Of a stretch of DNA of 64,000 bases, positions 34,256-43,757 are shown piece after piece; the first letter of the stretch is position 1; each line of letters opens with the position of its first letter. The translations under genes and the position numbers were made by a program. Source of the stretch: an uncultured Spirochaetales bacterium. GTDB taxonomy: Bacteria; Spirochaetota; Spirochaetia; Sphaerochaetales; Sphaerochaetaceae. The stretch is from positions 1 through 64,000 of the forward strand of contig CASDPA010000006.1 of NCBI GenBank assembly GCA_949282255.1, written 5' to 3'. The notes below the pieces were generated by a model. It was not told where the DNA came from and did not search any database. It was given only the letters and a program-made list of their open reading frames with translations.

Positions 34256-34455
34256 TTGGTTGAAAGATAAGCTATATGCAGAACCTTCAACGTTGATTCT
34301 TTTGTTGATAGCTGTGTTATCGGGAGGCTGTTCAGCGTGTTTGCTGGAGCTTCCCTTTTTTCATTTCTGGTTGAATGAAACGTTAATTCTTCTTTGTCTT
34401 GTTCCGCAAAATCTGGTTGGATATTTATGCCATATTCTGAAAAAAGTGGTTGAAA
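34256..34455 (+). repeat. Left array of transposon-end repeats
   Basis: Four copies of a motif with core TGGTTGAAA on the + strand: 34256-34266 (TTGGTTGAAAG), 34364-34375 (TTTCTGGTTGAA), 34402-34422 (begins TTCCGCAA, then TCTGGTTG) and 34445-34455. The third matches the reverse complement of 43737-43757 at 17 of 21 bases, the first matches the reverse complement of 43623-43633 exactly over 11, and the second shares 13 bases in a row with 43671-43690. Confidence 0.7.
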
Positions 34456-34479
34456 TATCGCGTGTTATCAAGCTATCAT
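34450..34479 (+). promoter_or_regulatory. Predicted promoter of the type I restriction operon
   Basis: TTGAAA at 34450-34455 and TATCAT at 34474-34479 with an 18-base spacer. The -35 box overlaps the fourth left repeat, so a protein bound to the repeat could also block transcription. Confidence 0.45.
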
Positions 34480-34519
34480 TATATAGCGAAACTGAAAATT
34501 GATTTTTAGGTAGGTAATC

Positions 34520-36589
34520 ATGGCTTCCAAGATGGATGCATCAAATTATGCTAATACGATATGGGACATCGCTGATTTCGTCAGAGATGCCATTCTTCCG
34601 AAAGATTATAACAAGCTCATACTCCCGTTCACACTGCTGAGAAGGATCGAGTGTGTCCTCGAACCTACGAGGGATGCCGTAATCGAATCCTATGATAAGA
34701 ACAAGGCGATATGGGGCCGGGACAGCGATAACTACTGCATGGCTTCCGGAAGGGCTTTCTACAACCTTTCCACATACAGGCTTGCCGACCTTGGCAGCAG
34801 CAATACCCAGTCGAATCTCAAGGAGTATATAAACGCATTCAGCCCGAATGTCAGAGAGATATTCGCCCAGTTCGAATTCGACTCCATCTGTGCGAAGCTC
34901 CAGAATTACGAGCCTCCTCTTCTTTACGATGTCTGCAAAAAGTTCGGAAGCAAGGATATGGACCTCAGCCCTGAGGCCGTTGATGACCGCACCATGTCGA
35001 ACATTTACGAACATCTTATCCGCAAGTTCGGAGAATCGATTGCAGAGGATGCCGAAGACTTCATGACGCCAAAGGATGTCGTAAGGCTCGCGGTCGCCCT
35101 TGTCATGGCAACGGGAGAAGATGAGCTTCTGTCTTCCGATGATGGCGTAGTCAGAACCATATACGACCCCACAATGGGAACAGGTGGATTCATCACCGAT
35201 GCGATGGACTATATTGCTGATGTGCAGAGTCACAAGAACCTGAAAGTCCCCGCTATGGTCATTCCGTATGGACAGGAGGTTCTAGGTGAATCCTGGGCTA
35301 TGGGAAAGACAAACCTTCTCATCAGGAATGTTGCCAATGAGAATCTCGACCGGTATGAAAAGATGAAGGACCTTTCAGCCAACATATATCGGGGCAACAC
35401 GCTTACGAACGATATGACCGATGGCACACGGTTCGACCTGATATTCTCTAATCCTCCTTTCGGCAAGGACTGGAAGAAGGAACAGAAGGATGTCGAAGAT
35501 GAAATCAGGCTTGGCTACGCAGGCCGATTCGGGGCCGGCAAGCCAAAGGTCGATGACAGCGCGATGCTGTTCCTCCAGCACGTCATCAGCAAGATGAAGC
35601 GGGCGGAAGAAGGAGGGGCCAAAGCGGCAATCGTTCTGTCTGCGTCTCCTCTTTTTGTCAGCACGTCCCTCGGTAGCGGCCCGTCGAACATTCGCCGCTG
35701 GATACTTCAGAATGATTTTGTAGACTGCATTGTGAAGCTGCCGACAGAAATCTTCTACCGTACGGGTATTGCTACCTATCTGTGGATTCTATCGACACGC
35801 AAGGACGAAGAACGGCGTGGCAAGGTTCAGCTTATCGATGCTTCGACTTATAAGACTCCCCTGAGAAGGAATCAGGGAAACAAGAGATATGAGATATCTC
35901 AGGAACTGATTGATGAGATTGTCCGCATGTATATTGAGGGTAGCGATCATGGCAAGACCGTTGTCGTCCCATATACGGACTTCTTCTATCGCGAAGTGAC
36001 AGTCAAGAGGCCGTTACAGCGTGTTATCCGCATAACTGAGGAAGGGCTCGCAGGGCTGAGAGAAAAAACGCAGTTCAGAAAACTTTCAGAAGATAAGCGT
36101 TCCGTGATTATCGGACGCCTAGCAACTTATATCGGGAAGGACGAACCTTGGGATATGCCTGAAACGCTCCTGAAAGAACTCTTCGGAGAGAAGGTCAAGA
36201 AGAAAGACCTCGATATCGCAGCCATAGCTGACGACATCAGATCTGACATGTCTTCTTATGATGAATCCGCTCCGATTGTCAGGGACAAGCACGGTAATCC
36301 TGTCGAGGATCCTTATTTCTCCGATACCGAGGATATCCCTTGGGGTATGGATTTCGAAGCCTATATGGATAAGAACGTCCGCCCGTATGTTCCAGGAGCA
36401 TGGATTGATGAATCGGTTGTCGATAAAGGAAACCTCCGGGACGGGCATGTCGGCGTTGTCGGCACCGAGATATCGTTCAACAGGTATTTCTACAGGTATG
36501 AACCGCCTCGCGCAGCTGAAGATATCGCAAAGGAAATCCTTGCTGATGAGGACGGCCTTGAGGATATGCTCAAGGAGGTGCTCAGATGA
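34520..36589 (+). CDS. hsdM: Type I restriction system methylase subunit
   Basis: N6-adenine methyltransferase of 689 residues. An N-terminal helical HsdM domain (residues about 10-150) precedes the catalytic domain with AdoMet motif YDPTMGTGGFI and NPPFGKDW. The C-terminus is long (about 150 residues past the methylase fold). AGGTAGGT lies before the ATG. It overlaps hsdS by four bases, so methylation and specificity subunits are coexpressed. Confidence 0.93.
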   Translation: MASKMDASNYANTIWDIADFVRDAILPKDYNKLILPFTLLRRIECVLEPTRDAVIESYDKNKAIWGRDSDNYCMASGRAFYNLSTYRLADLGSSNTQSNLKEYINAFSPNVREIFAQFEFDSICAKLQNYEPPLLYDVCKKFGSKDMDLSPEAVDDRTMSNIYEHLIRKFGESIAEDAEDFMTPKDVVRLAVALVMATGEDELLSSDDGVVRTIYDPTMGTGGFITDAMDYIADVQSHKNLKVPAMVIPYGQEVLGESWAMGKTNLLIRNVANENLDRYEKMKDLSANIYRGNTLTNDMTDGTRFDLIFSNPPFGKDWKKEQKDVEDEIRLGYAGRFGAGKPKVDDSAMLFLQHVISKMKRAEEGGAKAAIVLSASPLFVSTSLGSGPSNIRRWILQNDFVDCIVKLPTEIFYRTGIATYLWILSTRKDEERRGKVQLIDASTYKTPLRRNQGNKRYEISQELIDEIVRMYIEGSDHGKTVVVPYTDFFYREVTVKRPLQRVIRITEEGLAGLREKTQFRKLSEDKRSVIIGRLATYIGKDEPWDMPETLLKELFGEKVKKKDLDIAAIADDIRSDMSSYDESAPIVRDKHGNPVEDPYFSDTEDIPWGMDFEAYMDKNVRPYVPGAWIDESVVDKGNLRDGHVGVVGTEISFNRYFYRYEPPRAAEDIAKEILADEDGLEDMLKEVLR

Positions 36590-37890
36590 GAGAGATGAAG
36601 GATAGCGGAATAGAATGCATTGGAGCTATTCCTGTGTCTTGGAAAATAATTCCAATAAAGTTTGTCGCCTCCTGTAATGATGATTCCTTGCCAGAACATA
36701 CGAATCCAGATACAAAAATATCCTATGTTGATATCTCATCTGTTTCATTAAAAGACGGGATTTCACATATAGAATCATATTTATTCAAAAATGCCCCATC
36801 TAGAGCGAGAAGATTGGCTCATGAGAATGACGTAATTGTTTCTACTGTACGAACATACCTAAAGGCAATAGCATACGTGGATAAAAAGCATGCCGATTGC
36901 GTTTTTTCTACAGGGTTTGCCGTTATTCGGCCTCGTAATATATTCCCTAGATTTCTTGACTGGGCACTCATATCGGATTCTTTTGTAGATGATGTTATAC
37001 GAAAATCAAATGGGGTAAGCTATCCGTCAATTAAGGCAACAAATCTAATTAATATCTTTATACCATTGCCTTCTATTAATGAACAAATAAGTATTTCTGC
37101 CTACCTTGACTCCAAGTGCTCGCAGATAGACGAAGCCATTCGCCGTCAGGAGTCAATCATCGGGAAGCTCAAGGAGTATCGCCAGAGCGTCATAACGGAG
37201 GTTGTAACGAAAGGACTGGATCCGAATGCGAATATGAAAAATAGCGAAGTTCCTTGGCTTGATTCAATACCTTCAAATTGGAAAATCGGTCCGTTGAAAT
37301 ACCTATTGATAAACAGTGATATGCGAGTTGGACCATTTGGAAGCGCATTAAAGACATCTGATTATAAAGAGGTCGGTATTCCTGTTTATGTTCAGAAAAC
37401 AGTCCTTGATAACGCACCTTTTGATACCTTTGTATCAACAGAAAAAGCAAAGAAATTGTCGAGTTTTACAGTAACTCCCGGTGATTATTTGATTACAACA
37501 AGGGGAACAATAGGAAGGGTTTGTAGAGTATCGAACGATGCTCCAGAAGGTATTCTTCATCCTTGTCTGATTCGTTTTAGGCTTGATGAAAAAAAGATTC
37601 TGCCCTCTTTCTTTTTAATGGTAATTAATGATTCTTTGTTATTGAAAAGGCAGTTTGAGTATAGTAGCAATGGCACAACAATTGATGTGATTTATTCTAA
37701 TACGTTAAAAATGGTTATGATTCCTCTCCCGCCTATTAGTCAGCAAAAAATGATTGTTGAAAAGATTTCAACTATAACTGGGAATATAGATGAGTCTATC
37801 CGCCGCCAGGAATCCATCATCGAGAAGCTCAAGGCATATCGCCAATCGCTGATATATGAGGTCGTAACGGGCAAAAAGGAGGTCGTATGA
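36586..37890 (+). CDS. hsdS: Type I restriction system specificity subunit
   Basis: Recognition subunit with two target-recognition domains and two near-identical helical spacers: IDEAIRRQESIIGKLKEYRQ near residue 185 and IDESIRRQESIIEKLKAYRQ near 410. The target domains (about 15-175 and 225-390) are AT-rich compared with the spacers and with hsdM, as expected where domains are exchanged by recombination. Residue 434 is the end, normal for the family. Overlaps hsdM and the next gene by four bases each. Confidence 0.92.
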   Translation: MREMKDSGIECIGAIPVSWKIIPIKFVASCNDDSLPEHTNPDTKISYVDISSVSLKDGISHIESYLFKNAPSRARRLAHENDVIVSTVRTYLKAIAYVDKKHADCVFSTGFAVIRPRNIFPRFLDWALISDSFVDDVIRKSNGVSYPSIKATNLINIFIPLPSINEQISISAYLDSKCSQIDEAIRRQESIIGKLKEYRQSVITEVVTKGLDPNANMKNSEVPWLDSIPSNWKIGPLKYLLINSDMRVGPFGSALKTSDYKEVGIPVYVQKTVLDNAPFDTFVSTEKAKKLSSFTVTPGDYLITTRGTIGRVCRVSNDAPEGILHPCLIRFRLDEKKILPSFFLMVINDSLLLKRQFEYSSNGTTIDVIYSNTLKMVMIPLPPISQQKMIVEKISTITGNIDESIRRQESIIEKLKAYRQSLIYEVVTGKKEVV

Positions 37891-38891
37891 TTCCGGATCA
37901 AATCTCCTTTGAAGTAAAGCTCACACCTGATGCGAAGGGATATATAGACAGGCAATGCCCCTCTTGCGGTTTCGTTTACAAGGTCAATGTCGAGGACTGG
38001 GAGAACATAACGGATCAGGGACACGTCTTCTGCCCGCGATGTGGATACAGTGCCAGTATAGACGATTGCCTTACCAACTATCAATATGATGAGGCGCTCA
38101 AGAGGGCGCATGATTATGTGGCTGGTCTGGTCCAAGGGGAACTTGATTCGATGTTCTCAAGACTTGCCAGGAACGTCAACTCAAGGAGAGGCCCGATACG
38201 AATTGAATACAAGCCCTCCAAGCCCGCCATATTCAAGAACTATCCTATTCCACAGAGGCCAGAATGGGAGCTTGAAATCAAATGCGAGAAATGCGGAACA
38301 AGGTATTCTGTAATAGGCTCGGCCTTCTTTTGCCCCAGCTGTGGTGCGAATGCGGTTTCACGGGTCTTTTTGGAATCGATGGAGACAATCGGGCTCATGG
38401 TGTCAGAAGCTGATGCGATGGAATTCCCCGGAAGTGTTGGAAGAGATCAGAAGGTCAGAATACAACAGCATATAATCGAAACCAGTATTGGAGAGGCGGT
38501 ATCCGCATTCCAAAGCTTTGCTTATGCGGTATACACAGGGCATACAGGCAAGGCCGCACGTCCGAATGACTTCCAGATAGTCGAGAAAGGGAATTCGATG
38601 CTTTCCGAAATATCCTGGCCTTACAGCAACTGGCTATCAGATGCTGAGTTGAGGTTCATGAACATCATGTTCCAGAGAAGGCATTTGATTGAGCATAACG
38701 GAGGGATCGTGGATAAGAAATATCTTGAGAAGACAGCGGACCGAGCTTATGGACCAGGCCAGAGGATCATAATCTCGAAATCAGACGCTCTCAGGTTTAT
38801 TGATATCCTCAAAAAACTTGGAACTGGCATTATCGAAAAGATGAGGGAAACAGACGGAAGGCAATTCAAAAGGGAGGACGGCAATGGCTGA
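37887..38891 (+). CDS. Zinc-ribbon plus HEPN-like protein inside the type I operon
   Basis: A 334-residue protein between hsdS and hsdR. Two zinc ribbons are visible: CPSCGF...CPRCGY (residues about 25-55) and CEKCGT...CPSCGA (about 133-155). The C-terminal helical domain contains RRHLIEHNGG, the Rx4-6H motif of HEPN ribonucleases, in the form seen in RiboL-PSP-HEPN-type domains. HEPN proteins near restriction systems (PrrC, RloC) cut tRNA when the system is challenged, so a back-up RNase role is plausible but inferred. AAGGAGGT precedes the ATG; it overlaps hsdS by four and hsdR by eight bases. Confidence 0.65.
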   Translation: MIPDQISFEVKLTPDAKGYIDRQCPSCGFVYKVNVEDWENITDQGHVFCPRCGYSASIDDCLTNYQYDEALKRAHDYVAGLVQGELDSMFSRLARNVNSRRGPIRIEYKPSKPAIFKNYPIPQRPEWELEIKCEKCGTRYSVIGSAFFCPSCGANAVSRVFLESMETIGLMVSEADAMEFPGSVGRDQKVRIQQHIIETSIGEAVSAFQSFAYAVYTGHTGKAARPNDFQIVEKGNSMLSEISWPYSNWLSDAELRFMNIMFQRRHLIEHNGGIVDKKYLEKTADRAYGPGQRIIISKSDALRFIDILKKLGTGIIEKMRETDGRQFKREDGNG

Positions 38892-41800
38892 AGATATCAG
38901 ATTAGAGAAGAACTTCGAAAACTATATATCGAGGAAGCTCAACACCCTTCAGGGATGGGAATACAGCCCGAATGATGAAGGCTTCGACCCACAGACGGCT
39001 CTGTACTGGCCTGATTTCGTTTCCTGGCTGGAGGCGATATCCCCAGAGAAGGTCGAGAAGGCAAGGAAATCATACCAAGAGAACTGGGAGAACGTCATAA
39101 GACTATCCCTTGTGAAGAATCTTGAGGACAACGGTACCGTTTACGTGCTCCGTCACGGATTCGGATTCGCAGGGCTTGGCACAATCGAGTGCTCGGGAGC
39201 GAAACCCGAGGATGGCAGGAATCCCCGGACAAACCTCCTCTATGAGAAGAACATCCTCCGTGTTATGAGGCAGGTCCATTACCAGACAGCCGGAGACAAG
39301 TCCCTTGACCTCGTTTTCTTCATCAACGGCATCCCTGTGGCGACAGCGGAGCTCAAGAGCGAGTTCACGCAGAGCTATACGGATGCCATCAGACAGTACC
39401 AGAACGACCGCCAGCCCATCGAACCGGGCACGAACAGGAAGAACTACCTGCTGATGTACAAGCGCGGCGCCGTGGTCCATTTTGCCATGTCAGAGGAACA
39501 GGTGTGGATGTGCACGAACCTCTGCGGGAAGAACTCGAAATTCCTCCCCTTCAACAGGGGTAACGCCGGACATGCAGGAAACCCGCCCATGCAGCCGGGG
39601 GATACGGAGTATCCGACAGGGTATTTCTGGAACGAGGTCTGCCAGCGTGATGCATGGCTCGACATCTTCTACGGTTTCATATTTGAGGAGAAGAAGACTG
39701 TCGAAGATGCGACGGGACGGAAGAAAGAGGTCCGGACCCAGATTTTTCCACGTTACCACCAGTGGGACTGCGTTACAAAGCTTGTCGAAGACATTACGGC
39801 AAAGAAGACGGGAGCCAGATATCTCATCGAGCATTCGGCCGGATCCGGAAAGACGGCGACCATCTCATGGCTGGCATATAAGCTTTCCGAACTCCGTACG
39901 CCTGAAGGACAGAGATATTATTCCTCCGTGTTCGTCATCACCGACAGCCTAGTGCTTGATACGAACCTCAAGGATGCCCTGAAACAGCTCTCACTGCCGG
40001 TCGGTGTCATCGCCACTATCGGAGGCGACGGCCATAAGAAGGAGCCGGGATCGAAGAGCTCGAAGCTTGAGAAGGCGATTGAAGACAAACGTCAGATCAT
40101 CATCGTTACTCTTCAGACATTCCCTTATGCGGTCGATGTCATCAATTCCAGCGAGGACCTCAGAGGCAGCAATTTCGCGGTTCTTATCGATGAGGCTCAC
40201 CGTTCTCAGACGGGCAAGGCATCAGGAAAGATGAAATCAATCCTGAAGCTGGCATCCCAGGGACATGACAAAGGCGATGATATCGACGACGAGGACGTGA
40301 TAAACGCCTATCTGAGAGAGCTTCAGAACTCAAGGGCAATGCCGTCCAACATATCGTTCCTGGCCTTCACGGCAACACCGAAACAGAGCACTTTCGAGCT
40401 GTTCGGAACACCATCCGACAGAATTGATGAGAAGAACGGACGTCCTATCAATGAGGCATTCCATCTGTACCCGATGAGACAGGCGATCGAGGAAGGATAT
40501 ATCCTCGACGTTCTCAAGGGATACATGCCGTACAAGACCGCATATCATCTCGATGAAAGCAAGGTTGATGATGATTCCCTCGTAAGCGTCAGGCAGGCTA
40601 AGAAGACGATAGCTCATTGGATGACGATACATCCCACCAATGTCACGCAGAAGGTCGAGTTTATCGTCCAGCATTTCATGAACGTAGTCGCCAAGCTGCT
40701 GAACGGAGAAGCAAAGGCTATGGTCGTCACGTCATCGCGTGCGATGGTCCTCCGCTACAAGGCGGGATTCGACCATTACCTGAAGAAGCATCCTGAATAT
40801 GCCGGAATGGACATAGAGGGCAAGCTCGGGTACATGGTTCTTGGCGAGCCCCTCGTCGCCTTCTCCGGAAAGGTTAAGGGACGGGATGCAATGGTGAAGG
40901 AAGACGCCGAACTGGAAGATAATCCATTCGCCATCTATGATCCGGACGAGGATTATGACGAGACAAGTCTTAATCCGCCTGACGTGATGGATATCGAGAA
41001 ATCGTTCGATTCCAGAGCCTACAGGATGCTCATCGTCGCCAACAAGTTCCAGACAGGCTTCAATCAGAAGCGTCTTGTTGCCATGTATGTCGACAAGAAG
41101 ATCGCCAACGAGATTGAGATAGTACAGACGTATTCAAGGCTTAACCGCACGATGGCTGGCAAGGACCGCGTCTTCATCATCGATTTCGTAAACGATCCGG
41201 ATCAGGTCCGCAGGGCCTTCAGGATGTATGACAGCGGGGCGGAACTTGAAAGCGCTCAGGATTTCAATGTCGTCTATGAGATAAAGCGGAAGCTGGATGA
41301 CATGGGCATCTACAACTCAGACGATCTCGAAGCGTTCAAGAAAGTCCGCTACAAGTCGATTGCAGACATGCAGGACGGCAGTTCTTCCGACGAAGACAGA
41401 AAAGCCCTCTTTGCCGCTGTCGCGCGTCCGGCTGATAACTGGAACGACCTTGTGGAAGCCGAAAGGCACGCGGTAAGGATGTGGAAGGAGACGGTCGAAA
41501 GCTACCGCAGGGATGGCAACAAGGACAAGGAAGCCATTGCCACCAAGGAACTTGAAGAGGCTCAGGAGCGCGTTGTCAGGCTTGAGGACTTCCGGAAGCT
41601 TCTTTCACGTTTCTGTTCCGCATATGCTTACATTTCCCAGATCATCAGCTTTGATGACCCTGAACTCGAATCGTTCTCTGCATTTGCTGAAATCCTCAGG
41701 CACAGGCTTCTTGGTTCTGCAGTGGATGACATAGATATCAGCGGAATAGTCCTTACAGGTTACAGCCTTGTGAAGCTTGACAGTCCTGAAGACGAATCGG

Positions 41801-42231
41801 ATGGGAATGACAAGCCAGTGCTGAAACCGATAAAGGCAGGAGGAAACCCGCACGCAGGAAAGCTTGGATACATGAAGGACATCGTAAGCCTTCTGAACGA
41901 GGCGTTCGGCATGGATACGCCGACTCTTCTCAAGGCGAGGATTGTCAATGCGCTTGCAGATACCGTTGCAGGGGATGACGCGGCACGCCTTCAGGTACGT
42001 AATTCCTCCAACTCCAAGAATGCAATCGTTAATGAAGGCCGTTTCAGGAACATCATCAAGGAAGCTGCCGTAGGACTCAGAAACAACGAATTCTCGGAGC
42101 TTGCTTCCAAGGTCATTAACGACCCGCAGGCAATATCTCCGATAGCCTCGCTCATCTATGACCTTGTCAAAGGCCAGAAGCGAATCGATATCGAGAACCT
42201 GAAGAATTATCTGGACTCACAGGAACAGTGA
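38884..42231 (+). CDS. hsdR: Type I restriction system endonuclease/translocase subunit
   Basis: DNA-translocating restriction subunit of 1115 residues. The N-terminal nuclease has DLVFFINGIPVATAELKSEF (Asp, Glu, Lys of the PD-(D/E)xK site). The SF2 motor has Walker A EHSAGSGKTATI near residue 318, IDEAHRSQTG, FLAFTATPKQ, and the late motif IVQTYSRLNRT. The C-terminal helical region contacts HsdM. GGGAGG precedes the ATG. The frame is complete, so the restriction system appears functional. Confidence 0.94.
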   Translation: MAEDIRLEKNFENYISRKLNTLQGWEYSPNDEGFDPQTALYWPDFVSWLEAISPEKVEKARKSYQENWENVIRLSLVKNLEDNGTVYVLRHGFGFAGLGTIECSGAKPEDGRNPRTNLLYEKNILRVMRQVHYQTAGDKSLDLVFFINGIPVATAELKSEFTQSYTDAIRQYQNDRQPIEPGTNRKNYLLMYKRGAVVHFAMSEEQVWMCTNLCGKNSKFLPFNRGNAGHAGNPPMQPGDTEYPTGYFWNEVCQRDAWLDIFYGFIFEEKKTVEDATGRKKEVRTQIFPRYHQWDCVTKLVEDITAKKTGARYLIEHSAGSGKTATISWLAYKLSELRTPEGQRYYSSVFVITDSLVLDTNLKDALKQLSLPVGVIATIGGDGHKKEPGSKSSKLEKAIEDKRQIIIVTLQTFPYAVDVINSSEDLRGSNFAVLIDEAHRSQTGKASGKMKSILKLASQGHDKGDDIDDEDVINAYLRELQNSRAMPSNISFLAFTATPKQSTFELFGTPSDRIDEKNGRPINEAFHLYPMRQAIEEGYILDVLKGYMPYKTAYHLDESKVDDDSLVSVRQAKKTIAHWMTIHPTNVTQKVEFIVQHFMNVVAKLLNGEAKAMVVTSSRAMVLRYKAGFDHYLKKHPEYAGMDIEGKLGYMVLGEPLVAFSGKVKGRDAMVKEDAELEDNPFAIYDPDEDYDETSLNPPDVMDIEKSFDSRAYRMLIVANKFQTGFNQKRLVAMYVDKKIANEIEIVQTYSRLNRTMAGKDRVFIIDFVNDPDQVRRAFRMYDSGAELESAQDFNVVYEIKRKLDDMGIYNSDDLEAFKKVRYKSIADMQDGSSSDEDRKALFAAVARPADNWNDLVEAERHAVRMWKETVESYRRDGNKDKEAIATKELEEAQERVVRLEDFRKLLSRFCSAYAYISQIISFDDPELESFSAFAEILRHRLLGSAVDDIDISGIVLTGYSLVKLDSPEDESDGNDKPVLKPIKAGGNPHAGKLGYMKDIVSLLNEAFGMDTPTLLKARIVNALADTVAGDDAARLQVRNSSNSKNAIVNEGRFRNIIKEAAVGLRNNEFSELASKVINDPQAISPIASLIYDLVKGQKRIDIENLKNYLDSQEQ

Positions 42232-42254
42232 AGTTGCAGATCGAATATGCGATC

Positions 42255-42280
42255 GTCCGTTCGTACAGGACGGACCTTTA
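42255..42280 (+). terminator. Weak terminator-like hairpin after hsdR
   Basis: GTCCGT at 42255-42260 pairs with ACGGAC at 42270-42275, followed by CTTTAT. The T-run is short, so termination may be partial and the transposase could be read from the operon. Confidence 0.35.
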
Positions 42281-42297
42281 TGTCTTCGGAGGAATAA

Positions 42298-43620
42298 ATG
42301 AGCCAGATGATGAGCCTGTTCGGCATAGATGATGTCAGATTCCTTGGTACGGAAGAGCTGGTCGAAGACGACAAGGAATACAGATTATACAGATTTGAGT
42401 ACGATGGAGAACTTCCTGACAGCTGCCCAAAATGCGGAGGAAAGGCATACCGGCATGGAACACGCAAAATAAACCTTATTGCGACACCGATACAGGGAAT
42501 CCCTGCGCAGTATGAAATCGTATTCCCGCGTCTGAGGTGCAGAACATGCGGGTGCACCTTCTCGCCAGAAATAAAAGGGACGGCAGATGGAAGAAGATGC
42601 ACGGATAATGCCTTCAATGCCATTGCCCAAAGCTCTCTGACACGGCAGTTTGAAGATGTTGCGAGAGATTATCCTGCAACTCCCAATACGATAAAGAACA
42701 TTTTTCTCGACTTCTTCAACGAATACGAGGAACTGCTTCGCTTCCGTACGCCGGCATTCCTCGGCTTGGATGAAATCAATCTTGGAAAAAAGGGAATGGT
42801 GACCGTTGTTACGGATATCGAGCATGGCACACTGTTCGACATTCTTCCCCAGAGGAATCAGATTGCCCTGACGGAATACTTTTCGCAGCTGGATGAACCT
42901 GAAAGGGTTCTATGGGTATGCACGGACATGTACAGGCCTTTCAAGAAGAGCCTTGCAAGCTGTTTTCCCAATGCCCAATGGGTTATCGACCACTTCCATG
43001 TCGTAGCTTATGCGAATAGGGCCTTGGATGACCTCCGGAAGAAGTATCAGGCAACACTGACGGATAAGCAGCGGATACATGTGAAGAAGGGGCTTGCCTA
43101 TGTGTTGAAGACCAGAGAAAAGGACCTTAAATCCGAGGATGCAGATATTCTTCGGATGATACGAAGAGCGAATCCTCAGCATCCACTGATTGTTGCATTT
43201 GACCTTAAAGAGGACTTCTTCAACATCTGGGATGACAACCCGACTTCAAAAGAGAATGCGATTAAAGCTTTCGACGAATGGGAGGCCTCGATTCCGAATG
43301 ACCCGTGGTTTGACACGTTCAGAGTGCTTGCCAAGACTGTACACAACTTCCATACGGAGATATTCCGGGCTTGGGATTGTCCTACTGTCATCACCAATGC
43401 ATTCACGGATGCTACAAACGGATTGATAAGACATCAGGATAGCGGGGGCCGTGGTTATTCTTTTGATATTCTTAGGCTGAAGATGCTGTATCGTAGAACG
43501 AATCTGAAAAGGATAATAGAATCTGGTGCAATTAAGACAGGATTCTACGGTACGCCTGTCGATAAGGTTTCCACGAGTTCCATCGATCCGGATGAAATAA
43601 CATCCGACGATTACTTCTGA
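42298..43620 (+). CDS. ISL3-family transposase
   Basis: A 440-residue DDE transposase. The N-terminal zinc finger (SCPKCGGKAYRHGTR, then RLRCRTCGCTFSPE) and helix-turn-helix precede the catalytic core, where FLGLDEINLGKKG, WVCTDMYRPFK and the late Glu region TNGLIRHQDSGGRGYSF are typical of ISL3. GGAGGA precedes the ATG. It is in the same orientation as hsdR, 66 bases downstream, and ends next to the right-hand repeat array. The frame is intact. Confidence 0.9.
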   Translation: MSQMMSLFGIDDVRFLGTEELVEDDKEYRLYRFEYDGELPDSCPKCGGKAYRHGTRKINLIATPIQGIPAQYEIVFPRLRCRTCGCTFSPEIKGTADGRRCTDNAFNAIAQSSLTRQFEDVARDYPATPNTIKNIFLDFFNEYEELLRFRTPAFLGLDEINLGKKGMVTVVTDIEHGTLFDILPQRNQIALTEYFSQLDEPERVLWVCTDMYRPFKKSLASCFPNAQWVIDHFHVVAYANRALDDLRKKYQATLTDKQRIHVKKGLAYVLKTREKDLKSEDADILRMIRRANPQHPLIVAFDLKEDFFNIWDDNPTSKENAIKAFDEWEASIPNDPWFDTFRVLAKTVHNFHTEIFRAWDCPTVITNAFTDATNGLIRHQDSGGRGYSFDILRLKMLYRRTNLKRIIESGAIKTGFYGTPVDKVSTSSIDPDEITSDDYF

Positions 43621-43622
43621 GT

Positions 43623-43757
43623 CTTTCAACCAACAGGCCAGAACAGAAAACATGAAGAAAGGCTGCTTTTTTTCAACCAGAAATTGCGAAACGAAGATTA
43701 TAAGCAAAAAGGTTCCTTCAACCAGTGATAGGAACCTTTCAACCAGAAATTGCGGAA
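43623..43757 (-). repeat. Right array of transposon-end repeats
   Basis: Four copies of TTTCAACCA on the + strand, reverse orientation to the left array: 43623-43633, 43671-43690 (TTTCAACCAGAAATTGCGAA), 43717-43725 within the hairpin GGTTCC/GGAACC (43711-43736), and 43737-43757 (same as the second, but TTGCGGAA at the end). Copies lie 20-48 bases apart. Arrays of short sites are what a transposase binds at an element end. Confidence 0.7.

Larger units (their letters stand above)
34256..43757 (+). mobile_element. Proposed ISL3-family transposon carrying a type I restriction system
   Basis: The hsdM-hsdS-HEPN-hsdR operon and an ISL3-family transposase gene lie together between two arrays of the same motif in opposite orientation. 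The transposase has no repeat of its own on its left side: only 66 bases separate it from hsdR and they lack the motif. This suggests that the whole 9.5 kb is one unit, not an insertion sequence beside an operon. Exact ends and a target duplication could not be fixed by eye, so the coordinates are those of the outermost repeats. ISL3 elements with passenger genes are known; one carrying a whole type I system is, to me, unusual. Confidence 0.55.

Noticed and set aside
34260-34502. 80-codon frame with a hydrophobic start
   Set aside because: It spans the left repeat array and the hsdM promoter and has no ribosome binding site; the hydrophobic look comes from T-rich sequence.
43671-43757. Short CRISPR array
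   Set aside because: Only two near-identical 20-base units, irregular spacing, and inverted partners 9.5 kb away; this fits transposon-end sites, not CRISPR.
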